A DNA stretch of 61,011 nucleotides from an uncultured bacterium (GTDB taxonomy: Bacteria; Hydrothermota; Tepidihabitantia; Tepidihabitantales; DTDR01), in assembly GCA_938040315.1 (NCBI GenBank), contig CALHQW010000023.1, positions 1 to 61,011 on the forward strand. Direction: 5' to 3'. Numbering within the stretch: position 1 is the stretch's first letter; each line of letters opens with the position of its first letter. Shown here piece by piece: positions 17,425-27,358 of the stretch. A model generated the notes under the pieces. That model was not told where the DNA came from. It saw only the letters and a program-made list of their open reading frames with translations, and made no database searches. A program made the translations under genes and the position numbers.

Positions 17425-20400
17425 TTAATTAACCTTTATTGTGAATACTTTCGAAACACCTGGCTGGGAATTAGTTACTCCTAAAAGAACATCAGCATTT
17501 TCTAAAGTTAACCGGTTATGAGTAATAATTATTATTTGAGTTTCTTGAGCAAGTTCTTTCAGAAATTTAATAAATCTTTTGATATTTATATCATCTAAAG
17601 GAGCATCCACTTCATCTAAAAATAAAAAGGGAGTTTTTTTTATCCGATAAAAAGAAAAAAGTAAAGCAAGTGCCAACAATGCTTTTTCGCCGTCCGAAAG
17701 ATGTTCCAATCGTTTAGGATTCTTTCCTTTTGGTTTAGCAGTAATGACAATTTGTGATTCAAAAGGATTTTCCGGTTGAGTAATTATAATATCTGCTTCT
17801 CCCTCAGTAAAAATCTCCACAAAGGTTTTCTTAAATTCTTCTTTTACTTTTTGAAAAATGTTATAAAAAATCTCTTTTGCTCTCTTTTCCAATTCTTCAG
17901 CAGATTTTTTTAAATTATTTATTCCCTGCAAAATATCTTTTTTTTGTTCTAAAAGTTTTAATAATTCCTTTTTTTCATAATTATAATCTTCCGCAGCCAA
18001 ATAATTGATATTCCCAATTTCCAAAATTTTTTTTCTAACCATTTCTAATTCTTTTTCATAATCAATAGAACTTGAAGAATCAATTGCGTGATAAGAAAAT
18101 TCATTTTTAAATTCTTCTCCTAAATTATTCATCTTTATTTCTAACTCCTTCTCCAAACTGGCCAGTTCAATTTGATTGTTAGTAATTTTATCTTTTATTA
18201 ATAAAATCTCCTCTTGGTATTTCTTAATCTTCTTCTCTTTTTCTTGAATTTCGTCAAAGATAAGACTAACCGTTTTTTCCGATAGTTGCTTTTCAATAAT
18301 TTCAATTTCCTCTTTTAAATTTTTAATCCTTTCTAATAATTCATTTTTTCTCTTTTCCTTTTCTAAAAATTCTTTATTTGCTTCTTCTATCTTCTCAGTT
18401 ATAATTTCTAATTCTTTTCTAATTTTTTCTTTTTCCACTTCTTTCTCATATATTTTCTGTTCCTTTTGATAATAATTTTCCTTTAATCCGAAAAGTTTAT
18501 TAATAAGAATTTGTAATTCTTCATTTTTAGATTTAACTTCCTGCCGCCAATTGTTTAGATTTTCTTCTTCCTTTTTAAGTTGTTCGCGCAGAAAAATTTC
18601 TTTTTCTCGTAGTTTATCAATTTTCTCTTCAATCTCTTTCTTTTCATTTAAAAAAGAATTTAATTCCGCTATTTTTTCTCTTATCTCCTTTTCAATTTGG
18701 AAAATTATTTTTTGCTTTTGGCTGGAAATTTCTGATAGGTTATTTAAATAATAAATTTCAGCATAAATTTTTAACAATTCCGGAGAAGGAAATTCCCAAC
18801 CTTTAATCTTTTGTAAATTAACAACTCCCTCCTTTGATAGAACTTCGCCCTCTTTTGTAATATAAGTGAAGCAAGGATTTTTTAAATAAAAATAATAGGC
18901 TTCCCTTAAATTATCTACTAAATAACAATCCCTAATTCTTTCTTTAATAAAAGGTGGACAATTTTCTTTAAATTTTATAATCTTCTCTAGTGGCAAAGGT
19001 GCCTTCTTTTCCGAATCTGACAATTTTTTATAATCAATAGAAGAAGATAATAAAATAAAACCATCATTAATATAAGCAAGGAAAGAAAGATAATTGTTAG
19101 AAAATAAAAAAGATAAATCCTTTATTACGTAAAAATTTAAATATTCTTTTAATAATTGACCAATTAAATTTTCGTAACCAGGTTCAATTTCTAAAAAATC
19201 TTTTACTATTCCTAAAAAATTTTCACCTAACTGGTCTTTTACTAATTTCAATTTTTCTTCTTTTTCTTTCTTGACCAAAGAAAAATACTTTTCCTTTAAT
19301 TGAAGAACAAGTTGTTCCTTTTTTGTTATTTTTTCTTCTATTTCCTTAAGTTCTTTTTCAATTCCCTCTTTTCTTATCTTCTTCTCTTTTATCTCCTCAC
19401 TAATTTTATTTACTTCTTGATTTATTTTGATTAAAAAATTCTCTTCTTCTTTATTTTTTTCAAAATTATTTTTCAAAGTTTCCCAAAGATTTTTAATTTT
19501 CTTTTCTAGCTCATTGATTATTATTTCTTTCTCACTAACTTCTTTTTGTCCTTCTTTAATTTTAGTTTCTAAAGTCTCTTTTTCTAAATTAATTTTAACC
19601 AAATCTTCCTTTAATAAATTAATTTCTTCAGTCAATTTTTGAAGATAAGAAAGTAAACCCTCTTTACGTTTTTTTCTTTCGGTCAGTTCTTTTAACAAAA
19701 AACTATTTCTTTCTTCATAAATAATTTTTTCTCTTTCTAAAGAATTCATTTTTTTTAATAATTCCTGATAAGTAGAATAGATTATTTCTTGTTTATTTTT
19801 AAATTCCGCTATTTCTTTTTGATTTCTTTTAATCTCTTCACCTAAAAAAACTATCTCCTTTTCTTTTTTTAATATCTCTTCAGAATAATCAGAAACTTCT
19901 TTTTTCAATCTCTCCCTTTTTTCCTCTAAATTCCTAATTTCTTTAATCAACAACTTTCTTTGATACTCTCTCTCTCTTTCTTTCAACTGAAGATATTCAT
20001 TATATCTTTTTACCTGTTTCTGAAGATTGCGAACAATCCGTTGTTTTTCTTTAATAATTATTTGCAAATTGTCTAATTCTTGGTTTAAATTTATTAATTT
20101 CCTTTCTATTTCTTTTCGATTTTCAAAATATTCCTTTAAATTGGCTGCTTCAAAAAATAATTCTTTAATTTCTCCTTGAATAACTCTACGCATCTGAGTA
20201 ATATCAAACATTGAATAAACATAAGAACCGATTCTACTAAATAAATCTTCAATATCTTTTAAACGACAAGGTTGGCGATTAATAAAATATTCACTTTCTC
20301 CGGAACGATAATAACACCTTTTTATTTCAATTTCATTACTATATTCAGGCCACTCGCCATCATTTTCAATAATTAATTTCACTTCACAATAATTCAAAGG

Positions 20401-20619
20401 AGGAATTTCTTTGGTTCCACCAAAAATCAATTCTTCAATTTTATTGCAACGAAGCGAGGAAAGTGCCTGTTCGCCTAATACCCAACGAAAGGCATCAAAA
20501 ATATTTGTTTTTCCACAGCCATTTGGTCCTAAGATAGCCGTAATCCCTTGAGAAAAAAAAATGCGCGTTTTTTCTAAAAAAGATTTAAACCCAAAAATAT
20601 TTAATTCTCTAATCTTCAT
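17425..20619 (-). CDS. smc: Chromosome segregation protein SMC
   Basis: Condensin ATPase organising the chromosome. The N-terminal head has GPNGCGKTNIFDAFRWVLGE (Walker A). Long coiled coils run from about 150 to 460 and 640 to 900, around a hinge near 470-630. The C-terminal head has the signature motif LSDGEKALLALALLFSF and Walker B FLFLDEVDAPLDD. At 1064 residues it is about 100 shorter than most bacterial SMCs, mainly in the coils. The -10 box sits 10 bases before the ATG and no Shine-Dalgarno is present, so the leader should be only a few bases. scpA/scpB are not in the window. Confidence 0.96.
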   Translation of the reverse strand: MKIRELNIFGFKSFLEKTRIFFSQGITAILGPNGCGKTNIFDAFRWVLGEQALSSLRCNKIEELIFGGTKEIPPLNYCEVKLIIENDGEWPEYSNEIEIKRCYYRSGESEYFINRQPCRLKDIEDLFSRIGSYVYSMFDITQMRRVIQGEIKELFFEAANLKEYFENRKEIERKLINLNQELDNLQIIIKEKQRIVRNLQKQVKRYNEYLQLKEREREYQRKLLIKEIRNLEEKRERLKKEVSDYSEEILKKEKEIVFLGEEIKRNQKEIAEFKNKQEIIYSTYQELLKKMNSLEREKIIYEERNSFLLKELTERKKRKEGLLSYLQKLTEEINLLKEDLVKINLEKETLETKIKEGQKEVSEKEIIINELEKKIKNLWETLKNNFEKNKEEENFLIKINQEVNKISEEIKEKKIRKEGIEKELKEIEEKITKKEQLVLQLKEKYFSLVKKEKEEKLKLVKDQLGENFLGIVKDFLEIEPGYENLIGQLLKEYLNFYVIKDLSFLFSNNYLSFLAYINDGFILLSSSIDYKKLSDSEKKAPLPLEKIIKFKENCPPFIKERIRDCYLVDNLREAYYFYLKNPCFTYITKEGEVLSKEGVVNLQKIKGWEFPSPELLKIYAEIYYLNNLSEISSQKQKIIFQIEKEIREKIAELNSFLNEKKEIEEKIDKLREKEIFLREQLKKEEENLNNWRQEVKSKNEELQILINKLFGLKENYYQKEQKIYEKEVEKEKIRKELEIITEKIEEANKEFLEKEKRKNELLERIKNLKEEIEIIEKQLSEKTVSLIFDEIQEKEKKIKKYQEEILLIKDKITNNQIELASLEKELEIKMNNLGEEFKNEFSYHAIDSSSSIDYEKELEMVRKKILEIGNINYLAAEDYNYEKKELLKLLEQKKDILQGINNLKKSAEELEKRAKEIFYNIFQKVKEEFKKTFVEIFTEGEADIIITQPENPFESQIVITAKPKGKNPKRLEHLSDGEKALLALALLFSFYRIKKTPFLFLDEVDAPLDDINIKRFIKFLKELAQETQIIIITHNRLTLENADVLLGVTNSQPGVSKVFTIKVN

Positions 20620-20629
20620 TTATCAAAAT

Positions 20630-20657
20630 ATTATAAAAAAAATTCTCTGATTGTCAA
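20630..20657 (-). promoter_or_regulatory. Promoter of smc-ftsY
   Basis: Minus-strand TTGACA (20652-20657), 16-base spacer, TATAAT (20630-20635), 10 bases before the start codon. Confidence 0.7.
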
Positions 20658-20677
20658 AAATTTTTGATTAATATAAA

Positions 20678-20705
20678 TTGACATTTTTAGATTTCTAATT
20701 ATAAT
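20678..20705 (+). promoter_or_regulatory. Promoter of rpmF-plsX operon
   Basis: TTGACA (20678-20683), 16-base spacer, TATAAT (20700-20705), divergent from the smc promoter. The leader contains AAGGAG before rpmF. Confidence 0.8.
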
Positions 20706-20729
20706 ATTTTTCTTAAAAAAGGAGATAAT

Positions 20730-20921
20730 ATGCCAGTTCCGAAAAGAAGACATTCTAAATCAAGAGGAAGAAAAAGGAGAACTCATTGGAAATTAACGGT
20801 TCCCCAATGGACAGAATGTCCTCACTGTCATCAGCCAAAATTATCCCATACTGTCTGTCCCCATTGCGGCTTTTATAAAGGAAAAGAGGTGATTGTCGTA
20901 AGTAAAAAAGAAAAAGAATGA
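20730..20921 (+). CDS. rpmF: 50S ribosomal protein L32
   Basis: Small zinc-binding ribosomal protein of 63 residues. It starts [17 protein letters not shown] and has the zinc ribbon [18 protein letters not shown], the C+ form with all four cysteines. It starts a long plus-strand run and overlaps plsX by 4 bases; rpmF-plsX linkage is conserved across bacteria. Confidence 0.97.
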   Translation: MPVPKRRHSKSRGRKRRTHWKLTVPQWTECPHCHQPKLSHTVCPHCGFYKGKEVIVVSKKEKE

Positions 20922-21931
20922 TAAAAATTGCGGTTGATGGTTTAGGAAGCGATAAGGCTCCCCAACCAGAAATTTTAGGAGTTGAAAGGGCGTTAGAAGA
21001 AAATCCAGAAATAAGTGTTATTCTAATTGGGAAAAAAGAATTGTTTCCTATTTCTTCTTTAAAACAAAAATTTTCTGAACGGATTGATTTTGGGGATTGT
21101 GAAATTAGTAATTTCCCATTCAATTCCCCGGCAGAATTTTTAAAAAAGAAAGTAAATAACTCAATTGTTAATGCCATTTCTTTGATAAAAGAAAATAAAG
21201 TCTCGGCAGTAGTAAGCGCTGGCGATACTGGAATATTGTTAGTAGTTGCTTTAAAAATTTTGGGAACTCTACCCGGAATTCTTCGACCAGCAATTGGTGT
21301 TCTCTTACCAACTAAAACAGGATTTTCCCTTTTAATTGATGCCGGTGCAAATCCAACTGTTAAACCAATCAATCTTCAGCAATTTGCTACTTTAGGTTCT
21401 TTAACCTATGAATTGTTATTTAAAAAGGCAAATCCCACTGTCGGTTTATTAAACATTGGTAAGGAGGAAAATAAAGGAACTGAATTGTATCAACAAAGTT
21501 ATAATTTATTAAAAAACTCACCCCTCAATTTTCTTGGTAATGTCGAAGGTTGTGAAATATTTAAAGGAATTGTGGATGTTATTGTTTGTGACGGATTTGT
21601 TGGTAACATTATTTTAAAATTTGGTGAAGGAATCGTAGAAACATTAAATCAAGCATTAAAAGATTATTTTTCTTCGGAGACAAAATACCGAATGAGAAGA
21701 TGGTTTTCTAAACCAGTATTAGAAGAATTTATTGAAAAATTAAATTATGAAGAACAGGGTGGAGGAATTTTATTAGGAATAAACGGCACAATAGTTGTTG
21801 CCCATGGTAGAAGTAATGAAAGGGCAATTAAAAATGCTATTCAAACCGCTGCCTTTTTTGCCCAGAGTAATCTAATCCAATTTTTAAAAAATAACCTGCC
21901 TTTTTATTTTAATATAAAAAATGAGGATTAA
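20918..21931 (+). CDS. plsX: Phosphate acyltransferase PlsX
   Basis: Peripheral membrane enzyme that makes acyl-phosphate from acyl-ACP, the donor for PlsY in phospholipid synthesis. The 337 residues start with [16 protein letters not shown], where the family usually reads DAMGGD, so the second half of that motif is slightly unusual. They continue with [30 protein letters not shown] and [13 protein letters not shown]. It overlaps rpmF upstream and the next gene downstream by 11 bases. plsY is not in the window. Confidence 0.96.
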   Translation: MIKIAVDGLGSDKAPQPEILGVERALEENPEISVILIGKKELFPISSLKQKFSERIDFGDCEISNFPFNSPAEFLKKKVNNSIVNAISLIKENKVSAVVSAGDTGILLVVALKILGTLPGILRPAIGVLLPTKTGFSLLIDAGANPTVKPINLQQFATLGSLTYELLFKKANPTVGLLNIGKEENKGTELYQQSYNLLKNSPLNFLGNVEGCEIFKGIVDVIVCDGFVGNIILKFGEGIVETLNQALKDYFSSETKYRMRRWFSKPVLEEFIEKLNYEEQGGGILLGINGTIVVAHGRSNERAIKNAIQTAAFFAQSNLIQFLKNNLPFYFNIKNED

Positions 21932-23012
21932 AGATTTTTTATTTTTTTTTCTTCTAACTTTCTTTACTTGCAATATTAATGAGGTTGGTAAAGGAGGAAT
22001 AAAAGAAAGGGTTGGTCAAGATACTTTAGTTTTTCTTAAGGCTGACCAGTGGGAGAAACTCGGTAAGTTTTATCCGTGTGGCGGTGGCGAAGGATTATTT
22101 TTAGGAAAAAATGATTTTTATGAGTGCCGAATCTTAATAAATTTTCCATTAGATACTTCCTTTAAAAATAGTGAAAAAGTTAGACTCATTTTTTATTCTA
22201 AATGTTTTTCTCCAGTTAACTTTAAAGTTTATCCCCTAATTTTGGAATGGAAGGAAAAGGAAGTAACTTGGAAATTGGCTAATTCTAGTCTTCGTTGGAT
22301 TAATTATGGTGGCGATTATTACGAACTTTTATTGGGAGAAGGTGAAACCAAAGAAGATTCAACTATAATAGAACTAAATCCCCAATATTTTGATACCCTT
22401 TTTAAAATTAACTATGGTTTAATTCTAATTCCCCAAAAAAAGAGTGAAAAATTTATTTCTTTCTATAGTCGCACTGAAATGAAACCGCCAAAAATTTATT
22501 TAAAGAAAAATGGTAAAGACACAATTTTTTATCCAATAGCAAATGCTTATATTGTCGATACCCTTTTTGAAATTCCAGAAAATTATCTTATTATCGGTAG
22601 CGGTTATCCTTTTTTTAGTTATTTAAAATTTGATTTAAAAAATCTGCCACAAGAGGCAACAATCATTACCGCTGATTTAATTTTATACCCAGAAATTGAT
22701 AGTTCCTATTTCCCTTTAGATACAAATGAGATTGCTATTTTAAAACTTACTAAGGATTATTCAATAAATAGAGAAAATACTCCTTACGAAATTTTTAAAA
22801 GAACTATCTTTTTAAAAAAGGATTCGCTAATAAAAATTGATCTTAAAAATTTAATCAATTTTTGGCGTGATAAACCCGATTCTAATTTTGGATTGTTTAT
22901 TTCCCTTTATCCTTTTATCTCTTATCCCCGATTTCTTTTAATTAAAAATCAAAACGATAAAATCCCGAAAATCGAGATTTTTTATTTTTTAAAACCGAAA
23001 GAGAGATTATGA
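21921..23012 (+). CDS. Exported DNRLRE-like protein of unknown function
   Basis: Protein of 363 residues with an N-terminal export signal (FLFFFLLTFFTC). The Cys may be lipidated, though FFTC is not an ideal lipobox. The body resembles tandem DNRLRE-type beta-sandwich domains: repeats such as RILINFPLD and SYLKFDLKNLPQEATIITADLIL, each followed by an aromatic strand. This is inferred from pattern only. It overlaps plsX and the next gene at both ends (by 11 and 4 bases), so it is translated in one tight envelope block. Confidence 0.6.
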   Translation: MRIKDFLFFFLLTFFTCNINEVGKGGIKERVGQDTLVFLKADQWEKLGKFYPCGGGEGLFLGKNDFYECRILINFPLDTSFKNSEKVRLIFYSKCFSPVNFKVYPLILEWKEKEVTWKLANSSLRWINYGGDYYELLLGEGETKEDSTIIELNPQYFDTLFKINYGLILIPQKKSEKFISFYSRTEMKPPKIYLKKNGKDTIFYPIANAYIVDTLFEIPENYLIIGSGYPFFSYLKFDLKNLPQEATIITADLILYPEIDSSYFPLDTNEIAILKLTKDYSINRENTPYEIFKRTIFLKKDSLIKIDLKNLINFWRDKPDSNFGLFISLYPFISYPRFLLIKNQNDKIPKIEIFYFLKPKERL

Positions 23013-23986
23013 ATTTAATTGTTTTTTTTCTTTTAACTCAATCATTTTTTAATCCAAATTTTTTAGGTCAGGAAAAAGATAAATTCTTATTTAAAAAAGA
23101 AAACCTATTTTTTACTCCCAAAACCAAGGTATTTTTCTCCTTAGGCAATTATTTCTCCTTAGGAATTGAAAATAAAGAAAAAAGAATGGTCTTTAATTTC
23201 CAACCAGAAGAATTCTATTTTTTTATTCCTTTTTTAAAAACTTATCAAATCGGTTTAAAAATAGATGAGTATCTAAATCAAGAATATGACATATATTATC
23301 AACCAGAAAATTTTAAAAAAGAAGGGTATTTCTGGCATATTACTTCCAAAGGCGGAATTTATAATTTGGGTGTTATTCTTACTAAAACTTTTAATAATTT
23401 TCTATTCTTCGGTGAAGGAAATTATAATTTAGGAAATAATTTAGAAATCTTTACTGTTGAGAAAAATAAAATTCCTTTTGCTTGCGAAACAATTTCTTAT
23501 GAGTATACTGGTAGAAATTTCAAATCAGGTTTCCTTTTAAAATTGGAAAGATTTTCTTTCGGTTTTCAAACAGGTTTTTTAAAAGAAATCAAGAAAAGAA
23601 AGAATTCCAAAAGGTATTTCTTAAAACCCGATTTTAACATTTCCTTTACTCTTTATTTAAAAAATAATCTCCAATTCACTTCTAACTACTTTTATCAGGA
23701 AGATAGTTCAATTTTTCCTTTGAAAAATACTTTATCTCTTTCCTTTAATTTTCCTTTCTTAAAGAAAATCAACACAATAGATATTGGTTTTTCCTTAAAA
23801 GAAATAAAAGGAATCCACTTTGGCTTACTTTCCGAAATTGTTATTAAAAATTATGGCAATTTTTATCCCGAATTATTAATTAACTATCATAAAAAAAAGA
23901 ATTTATCTGAGTTTCTTTTCACTTTTAAATTTAATATTTTTTTTGAAGAATTCTGGAAAAAGAGAATAAGAAGATGGGGAAGTTAA
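23009..23986 (+). CDS. Predicted outer-membrane beta-barrel protein
   Basis: Protein of 325 residues I cannot name. A short signal peptide (MNLIVFFLLTQSFF) is followed by dense alternating aromatic strands (KVFFSLGNYFSLGIENK, GFLLKLERFSFGFQTGF, SFNFPFLKKI), typical of an outer-membrane barrel. It lies within the rpmF-pyrE run, directly after the DNRLRE-like gene with a 4-base overlap, so the two may form an envelope pair. Confidence 0.6.
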   Translation: MNLIVFFLLTQSFFNPNFLGQEKDKFLFKKENLFFTPKTKVFFSLGNYFSLGIENKEKRMVFNFQPEEFYFFIPFLKTYQIGLKIDEYLNQEYDIYYQPENFKKEGYFWHITSKGGIYNLGVILTKTFNNFLFFGEGNYNLGNNLEIFTVEKNKIPFACETISYEYTGRNFKSGFLLKLERFSFGFQTGFLKEIKKRKNSKRYFLKPDFNISFTLYLKNNLQFTSNYFYQEDSSIFPLKNTLSLSFNFPFLKKINTIDIGFSLKEIKGIHFGLLSEIVIKNYGNFYPELLINYHKKKNLSEFLFTFKFNIFFEEFWKKRIRRWGS

Positions 23987-23987
23987 A

Positions 23988-24401
23988 ATGCTTGAAAAAA
24001 CATTGTTAATTATTAAACCGGATGGTGTAAAGAAAAAATTGATTGGCAAAATAATTTCACGAATAGAAAAAGAGGGGTTTAATATTTTAAATATTAAATT
24101 TTTAAAATTAAGTATTGAAGAGGCTAAAGAGTTTTATAAAATCCATGAAGGAAAGGATTTCTATTCCTCCCTTTGTGAATTTATGGCGAGCGGACCAATT
24201 GTGGTTATTCTTTTAGAAGGCGAAAACTGCCAAAGAAGATTAAGGGAATTAGTAGGAGCAACCGACCCCACAAAAGCAGCGAAAGGAACTATTCGTAAAG
24301 AGTTTGGTAGTTCCATTCAAGAAAATGTTGTTCATGCTGCTAACCCAGAAGAAAATGTAGAAAGAGAGATAAAGTTTTTCTTTCCTGAAATAGTAATTTG
24401 A
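23988..24401 (+). CDS. ndk: Nucleoside diphosphate kinase
   Basis: Balances NTP pools by phosphoryl transfer through a histidine. The 137 residues are full length: TLLIIKPDGVKK at the N-terminus, GATDPTKAAKGTIRKEFG in the middle and NVVHAANPEENVEREI with the catalytic His. The usual HGSD motif reads HAAN here, a tolerated variant. The TGA stop overlaps the TTG start of the next gene. Confidence 0.97.
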   Translation: MLEKTLLIIKPDGVKKKLIGKIISRIEKEGFNILNIKFLKLSIEEAKEFYKIHEGKDFYSSLCEFMASGPIVVILLEGENCQRRLRELVGATDPTKAAKGTIRKEFGSSIQENVVHAANPEENVEREIKFFFPEIVI

Positions 24402-25690
24402 AATTGAAAATAAAAAAAATATTAATACCAACAATCCTTTTTTTAATTAATTGTAGTTATTTTAATCTCTTCTATAATGCTAATAAATATTTTCAAGAAG
24501 GATTGAAAACAAAAAATATTAATGAAGCACAAACAAAATTTAATAAGGCAAAAGAAAAAAGCAATTTACTATTAGTTAAATATCCTAATTCTAAATGGGA
24601 GGGCGATGCTCTTTTTATTATTGCGGTTAGTAATTATTATCTTAAAGAATATAAAAAAGCCCTTGAGCAATTTGACTTTTTTTTATCCTATTTTCCCAAT
24701 CATAAAAAGAAAGTTGACGCCCTCTATTACCAAGCCCTCACCTATTTAGAATTAAAAGAATATCAAAAAGCAATAGAAATCTTAAAAAATCTTACTTCTC
24801 TTTCTAAAAAATATTTACCCTTAGCAAAATACCAAATGGCTTTAGTTTATTATTTTCAAAAGGATTATCAAGTATTTTTAGATTCAATGCTTGCCTTTGT
24901 TAATACCTTTAAGAAACATCCTTTAAGAAAAGAAGGATTATTGAAAATTGCTGAAACAAAAAAAGAAATGGGAAAAATAGAAGAGGCAAAAAATTTTTAT
25001 AATGAATTATTCAAAATTGAAAAAGATGAAAAAGAAAAAATTAATATTTTAATAAAAATTGTTGACTGTTTAAATAATACTGAAAATCAAGATACTTTAA
25101 AAATTTATCTTAAAAGATTAGAGAAATATTTAGATAAATATCCTGATTTGAATAATTTGCTTTATTTAAATATTGGTAAAATTTATTTATGGCAGAAAGA
25201 GGATAAAAAAGGTTTTGCTAATCTTACCAAAGTTAAAGGTAGTGAGGCCCAAAAGGCTTATTACTTGATTGGTGAACGTTGGGAAGAAAAAGGAATATTT
25301 GATAGCGCCTTGGTCTATTATGACTCTTCTTATCAAAAAAATCCTAATTCGGAATTGGCTTCAATAATAAGTTGGAAAAAGAGTTTAATAAATAAATTAT
25401 TAAATCCAACAAAAGAAGATACTTTAGAGCCCGCCTTTTACCATTTTAAATTAGCCGAAATTTATTTGCTTTCTTTAAACAATTATTCTGCCGCTTTAAA
25501 GGAATATGAAAAAATTTATAAAAATTATCCTAATAGTAAATACACTTTAAAAGCCAAATTTGCCTCTGCCTATCTTTATTATACTGAGATTGATAAAAAG
25601 GAAGGTGAAAAACTTTTTCAAGAGATTATTAAGGAAGCACCAGAAAGTGAATACGCAAAAAAAGCAAGAGAGATATTAAAATATGAATAA
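24398..25690 (+). CDS. TPR-repeat lipoprotein (BamD/YbgF-like)
   Basis: Lipoprotein of 430 residues starting with TTG, which overlaps the ndk stop. The signal ends at ILFLINC (lipobox LINC), giving lipidation at about Cys19. The mature part begins YFNLFYNANKYFQEG and is a string of tetratricopeptide-like repeats (YYLKEYKKALEQFDFFLSYF, YQKAIEILKNLTSL, NYSAALKEYEKIYKNYPNS). This arrangement is seen in BamD and in uncharacterised FCB-group lipoproteins. A role in outer-membrane assembly is plausible but unproven. Confidence 0.78.
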   Translation: MKLKIKKILIPTILFLINCSYFNLFYNANKYFQEGLKTKNINEAQTKFNKAKEKSNLLLVKYPNSKWEGDALFIIAVSNYYLKEYKKALEQFDFFLSYFPNHKKKVDALYYQALTYLELKEYQKAIEILKNLTSLSKKYLPLAKYQMALVYYFQKDYQVFLDSMLAFVNTFKKHPLRKEGLLKIAETKKEMGKIEEAKNFYNELFKIEKDEKEKINILIKIVDCLNNTENQDTLKIYLKRLEKYLDKYPDLNNLLYLNIGKIYLWQKEDKKGFANLTKVKGSEAQKAYYLIGERWEEKGIFDSALVYYDSSYQKNPNSELASIISWKKSLINKLLNPTKEDTLEPAFYHFKLAEIYLLSLNNYSAALKEYEKIYKNYPNSKYTLKAKFASAYLYYTEIDKKEGEKLFQEIIKEAPESEYAKKAREILKYE

Positions 25691-26456
25691 AATATTTTGG
25701 GAAAAAACAAAAATTAAAGAAAAAATCAATTTCACGGATAAAATTATTGGTTTCTGGATAATAACGGAAAATATTGGTAAAAATAGTAAAGCCGGTCAAT
25801 TTATTCATATTAAGATTGATGAAAGTAATAGTTTAATTTTACGCCGACCTTTCTCTATCGCCGATGTAAAAAATAATGAAATATTTTTTATCTTTCGAAT
25901 TGTTGGTAAAGGAACCTCTTTATTAAGTAGATTAAACAAAACCGACGAGATTGATATCTTAGGACCCTTAGGAAAACCTATTGAAATACCAGAGGAAAAG
26001 GATATTTTAATTTTGGGTGGTGGTTTAGGAATTGCTCCCCTTTATTTACTTTCCAAAACTCTTTTAGAAAACAAAAAAAATCTATTCGCTCTTTTCGGTG
26101 CTAAAAATAGCAAAGAATTAATATTAAAAGAAAATCTTGAAAAACTAAATTTTAAAGAATTAATTTTTTACACCGAAGACGGAAGTTATGGAAAAAAAGG
26201 AAAAGTTACTGATGGAATTTCGCCGATAACAAAAGAAAAGAAATTTAAAGTTATTTATTCTGCTGGTCCAAAAGAGATGTTAAAAAAGATAAAATTAATT
26301 TTTAATAAAAAAATAAAAATTTATGGCTTCTTAGAAGAAAGGATGGGCTGTGGTGTTGGATTATGCTCATCCTGTGCTGTACCAAAAAATGATAAAACCT
26401 ATCTACATTTATGTGAGAATGGTCCTTGTTTATTATTAAATGAAATTTTATTATGA
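25683..26456 (+). CDS. pyrK: Dihydroorotate dehydrogenase electron transfer subunit
   Basis: FAD and 2Fe-2S protein that passes electrons from PyrD to NAD. The 257 residues show the FAD-binding LRRPFSIADV, the NAD-binding GGGLGIAPLYLLSKTL and a C-terminal cluster with four cysteines in MGCGVGLCSSC and HLCENGPCL. It overlaps the lipoprotein gene by 8 bases and pyrD by 4. It marks the downstream PyrD as the class 1B, NAD-linked type. Confidence 0.95.
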   Translation: MNKIFWEKTKIKEKINFTDKIIGFWIITENIGKNSKAGQFIHIKIDESNSLILRRPFSIADVKNNEIFFIFRIVGKGTSLLSRLNKTDEIDILGPLGKPIEIPEEKDILILGGGLGIAPLYLLSKTLLENKKNLFALFGAKNSKELILKENLEKLNFKELIFYTEDGSYGKKGKVTDGISPITKEKKFKVIYSAGPKEMLKKIKLIFNKKIKIYGFLEERMGCGVGLCSSCAVPKNDKTYLHLCENGPCLLLNEILL

Positions 26457-27358
26457 ATTTAAACCAAAAAATTAAAGGTATAAATTTTAAAAATCCTGTG
26501 TTATTAGCAAGTGGTACTTATGGATTTGGATTAAAATTTAAAGAAGTAATAAATTTAACCGGCGGAATTATAACTAAAACAATCACTTTTAAACCAATGA
26601 TCGGTAATCCGCCGCCAAGAATTTATGAATTTGAAGGCGGTATTATTAACTCTATCGGCTTAGAAAATCCCGGAGTTAAATATTTCAAAAATAAAATTTT
26701 ACCAAATCTTAAAAATTTAAATACCAATCTTATTGTAAGTATCGGTGGAAATTCTGTTAAAGAGATAATAGATTTAATAAAAACTCTGGAGGATGAAATA
26801 ATTTCTGCTTATGAAATAAATCTTTCTTGTCCCAATGTAAAAGAAGGAGGAATTAATTTAGGACAAAATCCACTAATAGTTGAAAAAATCCTTAAAGAAG
26901 CAAAAAAGATAACTAAAAAACCAATCATTGCTAAAATACCATCAGTATTTTGTAATCCCATAGAAATTGCTAAAATAACAGAAAATAACGGTGCTGATTT
27001 TATAACAATTACTAATACTATTCCCGGCTTAGTTATTAATATTGAAAGAGAAAAACCCTTTTTAGGCGGAATAAGTGGCGGAATCTCCGGTCCTTTTTTA
27101 AAATACTATTCCCTTTATCTTGTTGCAAAAATTAGAAAAATTATTAAAATACCAGTAATTGGTTGTGGCGGAATTAGAGATTATAAAGATGTTTTAGAAT
27201 ATCTATTCTGCGGAGCGATGCTTGTTGAGATTGGAACTTTAAATCTGGTAAATCCTTTTATAGTAGCAAAAATTATCAAGGATTTAAAAGAATGGGGGAA
27301 AGAAAGGAGAATAAAGAATATCAAAAAAATAATAGGAAAAATTGAGATTGAAATATGA
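26453..27358 (+). CDS. pyrD: Dihydroorotate dehydrogenase, class 1B catalytic subunit
   Basis: FMN enzyme oxidising dihydroorotate to orotate. The 301 residues have KNPVLLASGTYGFG, the loop with NLSCPNVKEGG whose Cys is the catalytic base of class 1 enzymes, and the FMN phosphate site IPVIGCGGIRDYKD. It is encoded between pyrK and pyrF with 4-base overlaps on both sides. Confidence 0.97.
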   Translation: MNLNQKIKGINFKNPVLLASGTYGFGLKFKEVINLTGGIITKTITFKPMIGNPPPRIYEFEGGIINSIGLENPGVKYFKNKILPNLKNLNTNLIVSIGGNSVKEIIDLIKTLEDEIISAYEINLSCPNVKEGGINLGQNPLIVEKILKEAKKITKKPIIAKIPSVFCNPIEIAKITENNGADFITITNTIPGLVINIEREKPFLGGISGGISGPFLKYYSLYLVAKIRKIIKIPVIGCGGIRDYKDVLEYLFCGAMLVEIGTLNLVNPFIVAKIIKDLKEWGKERRIKNIKKIIGKIEIEI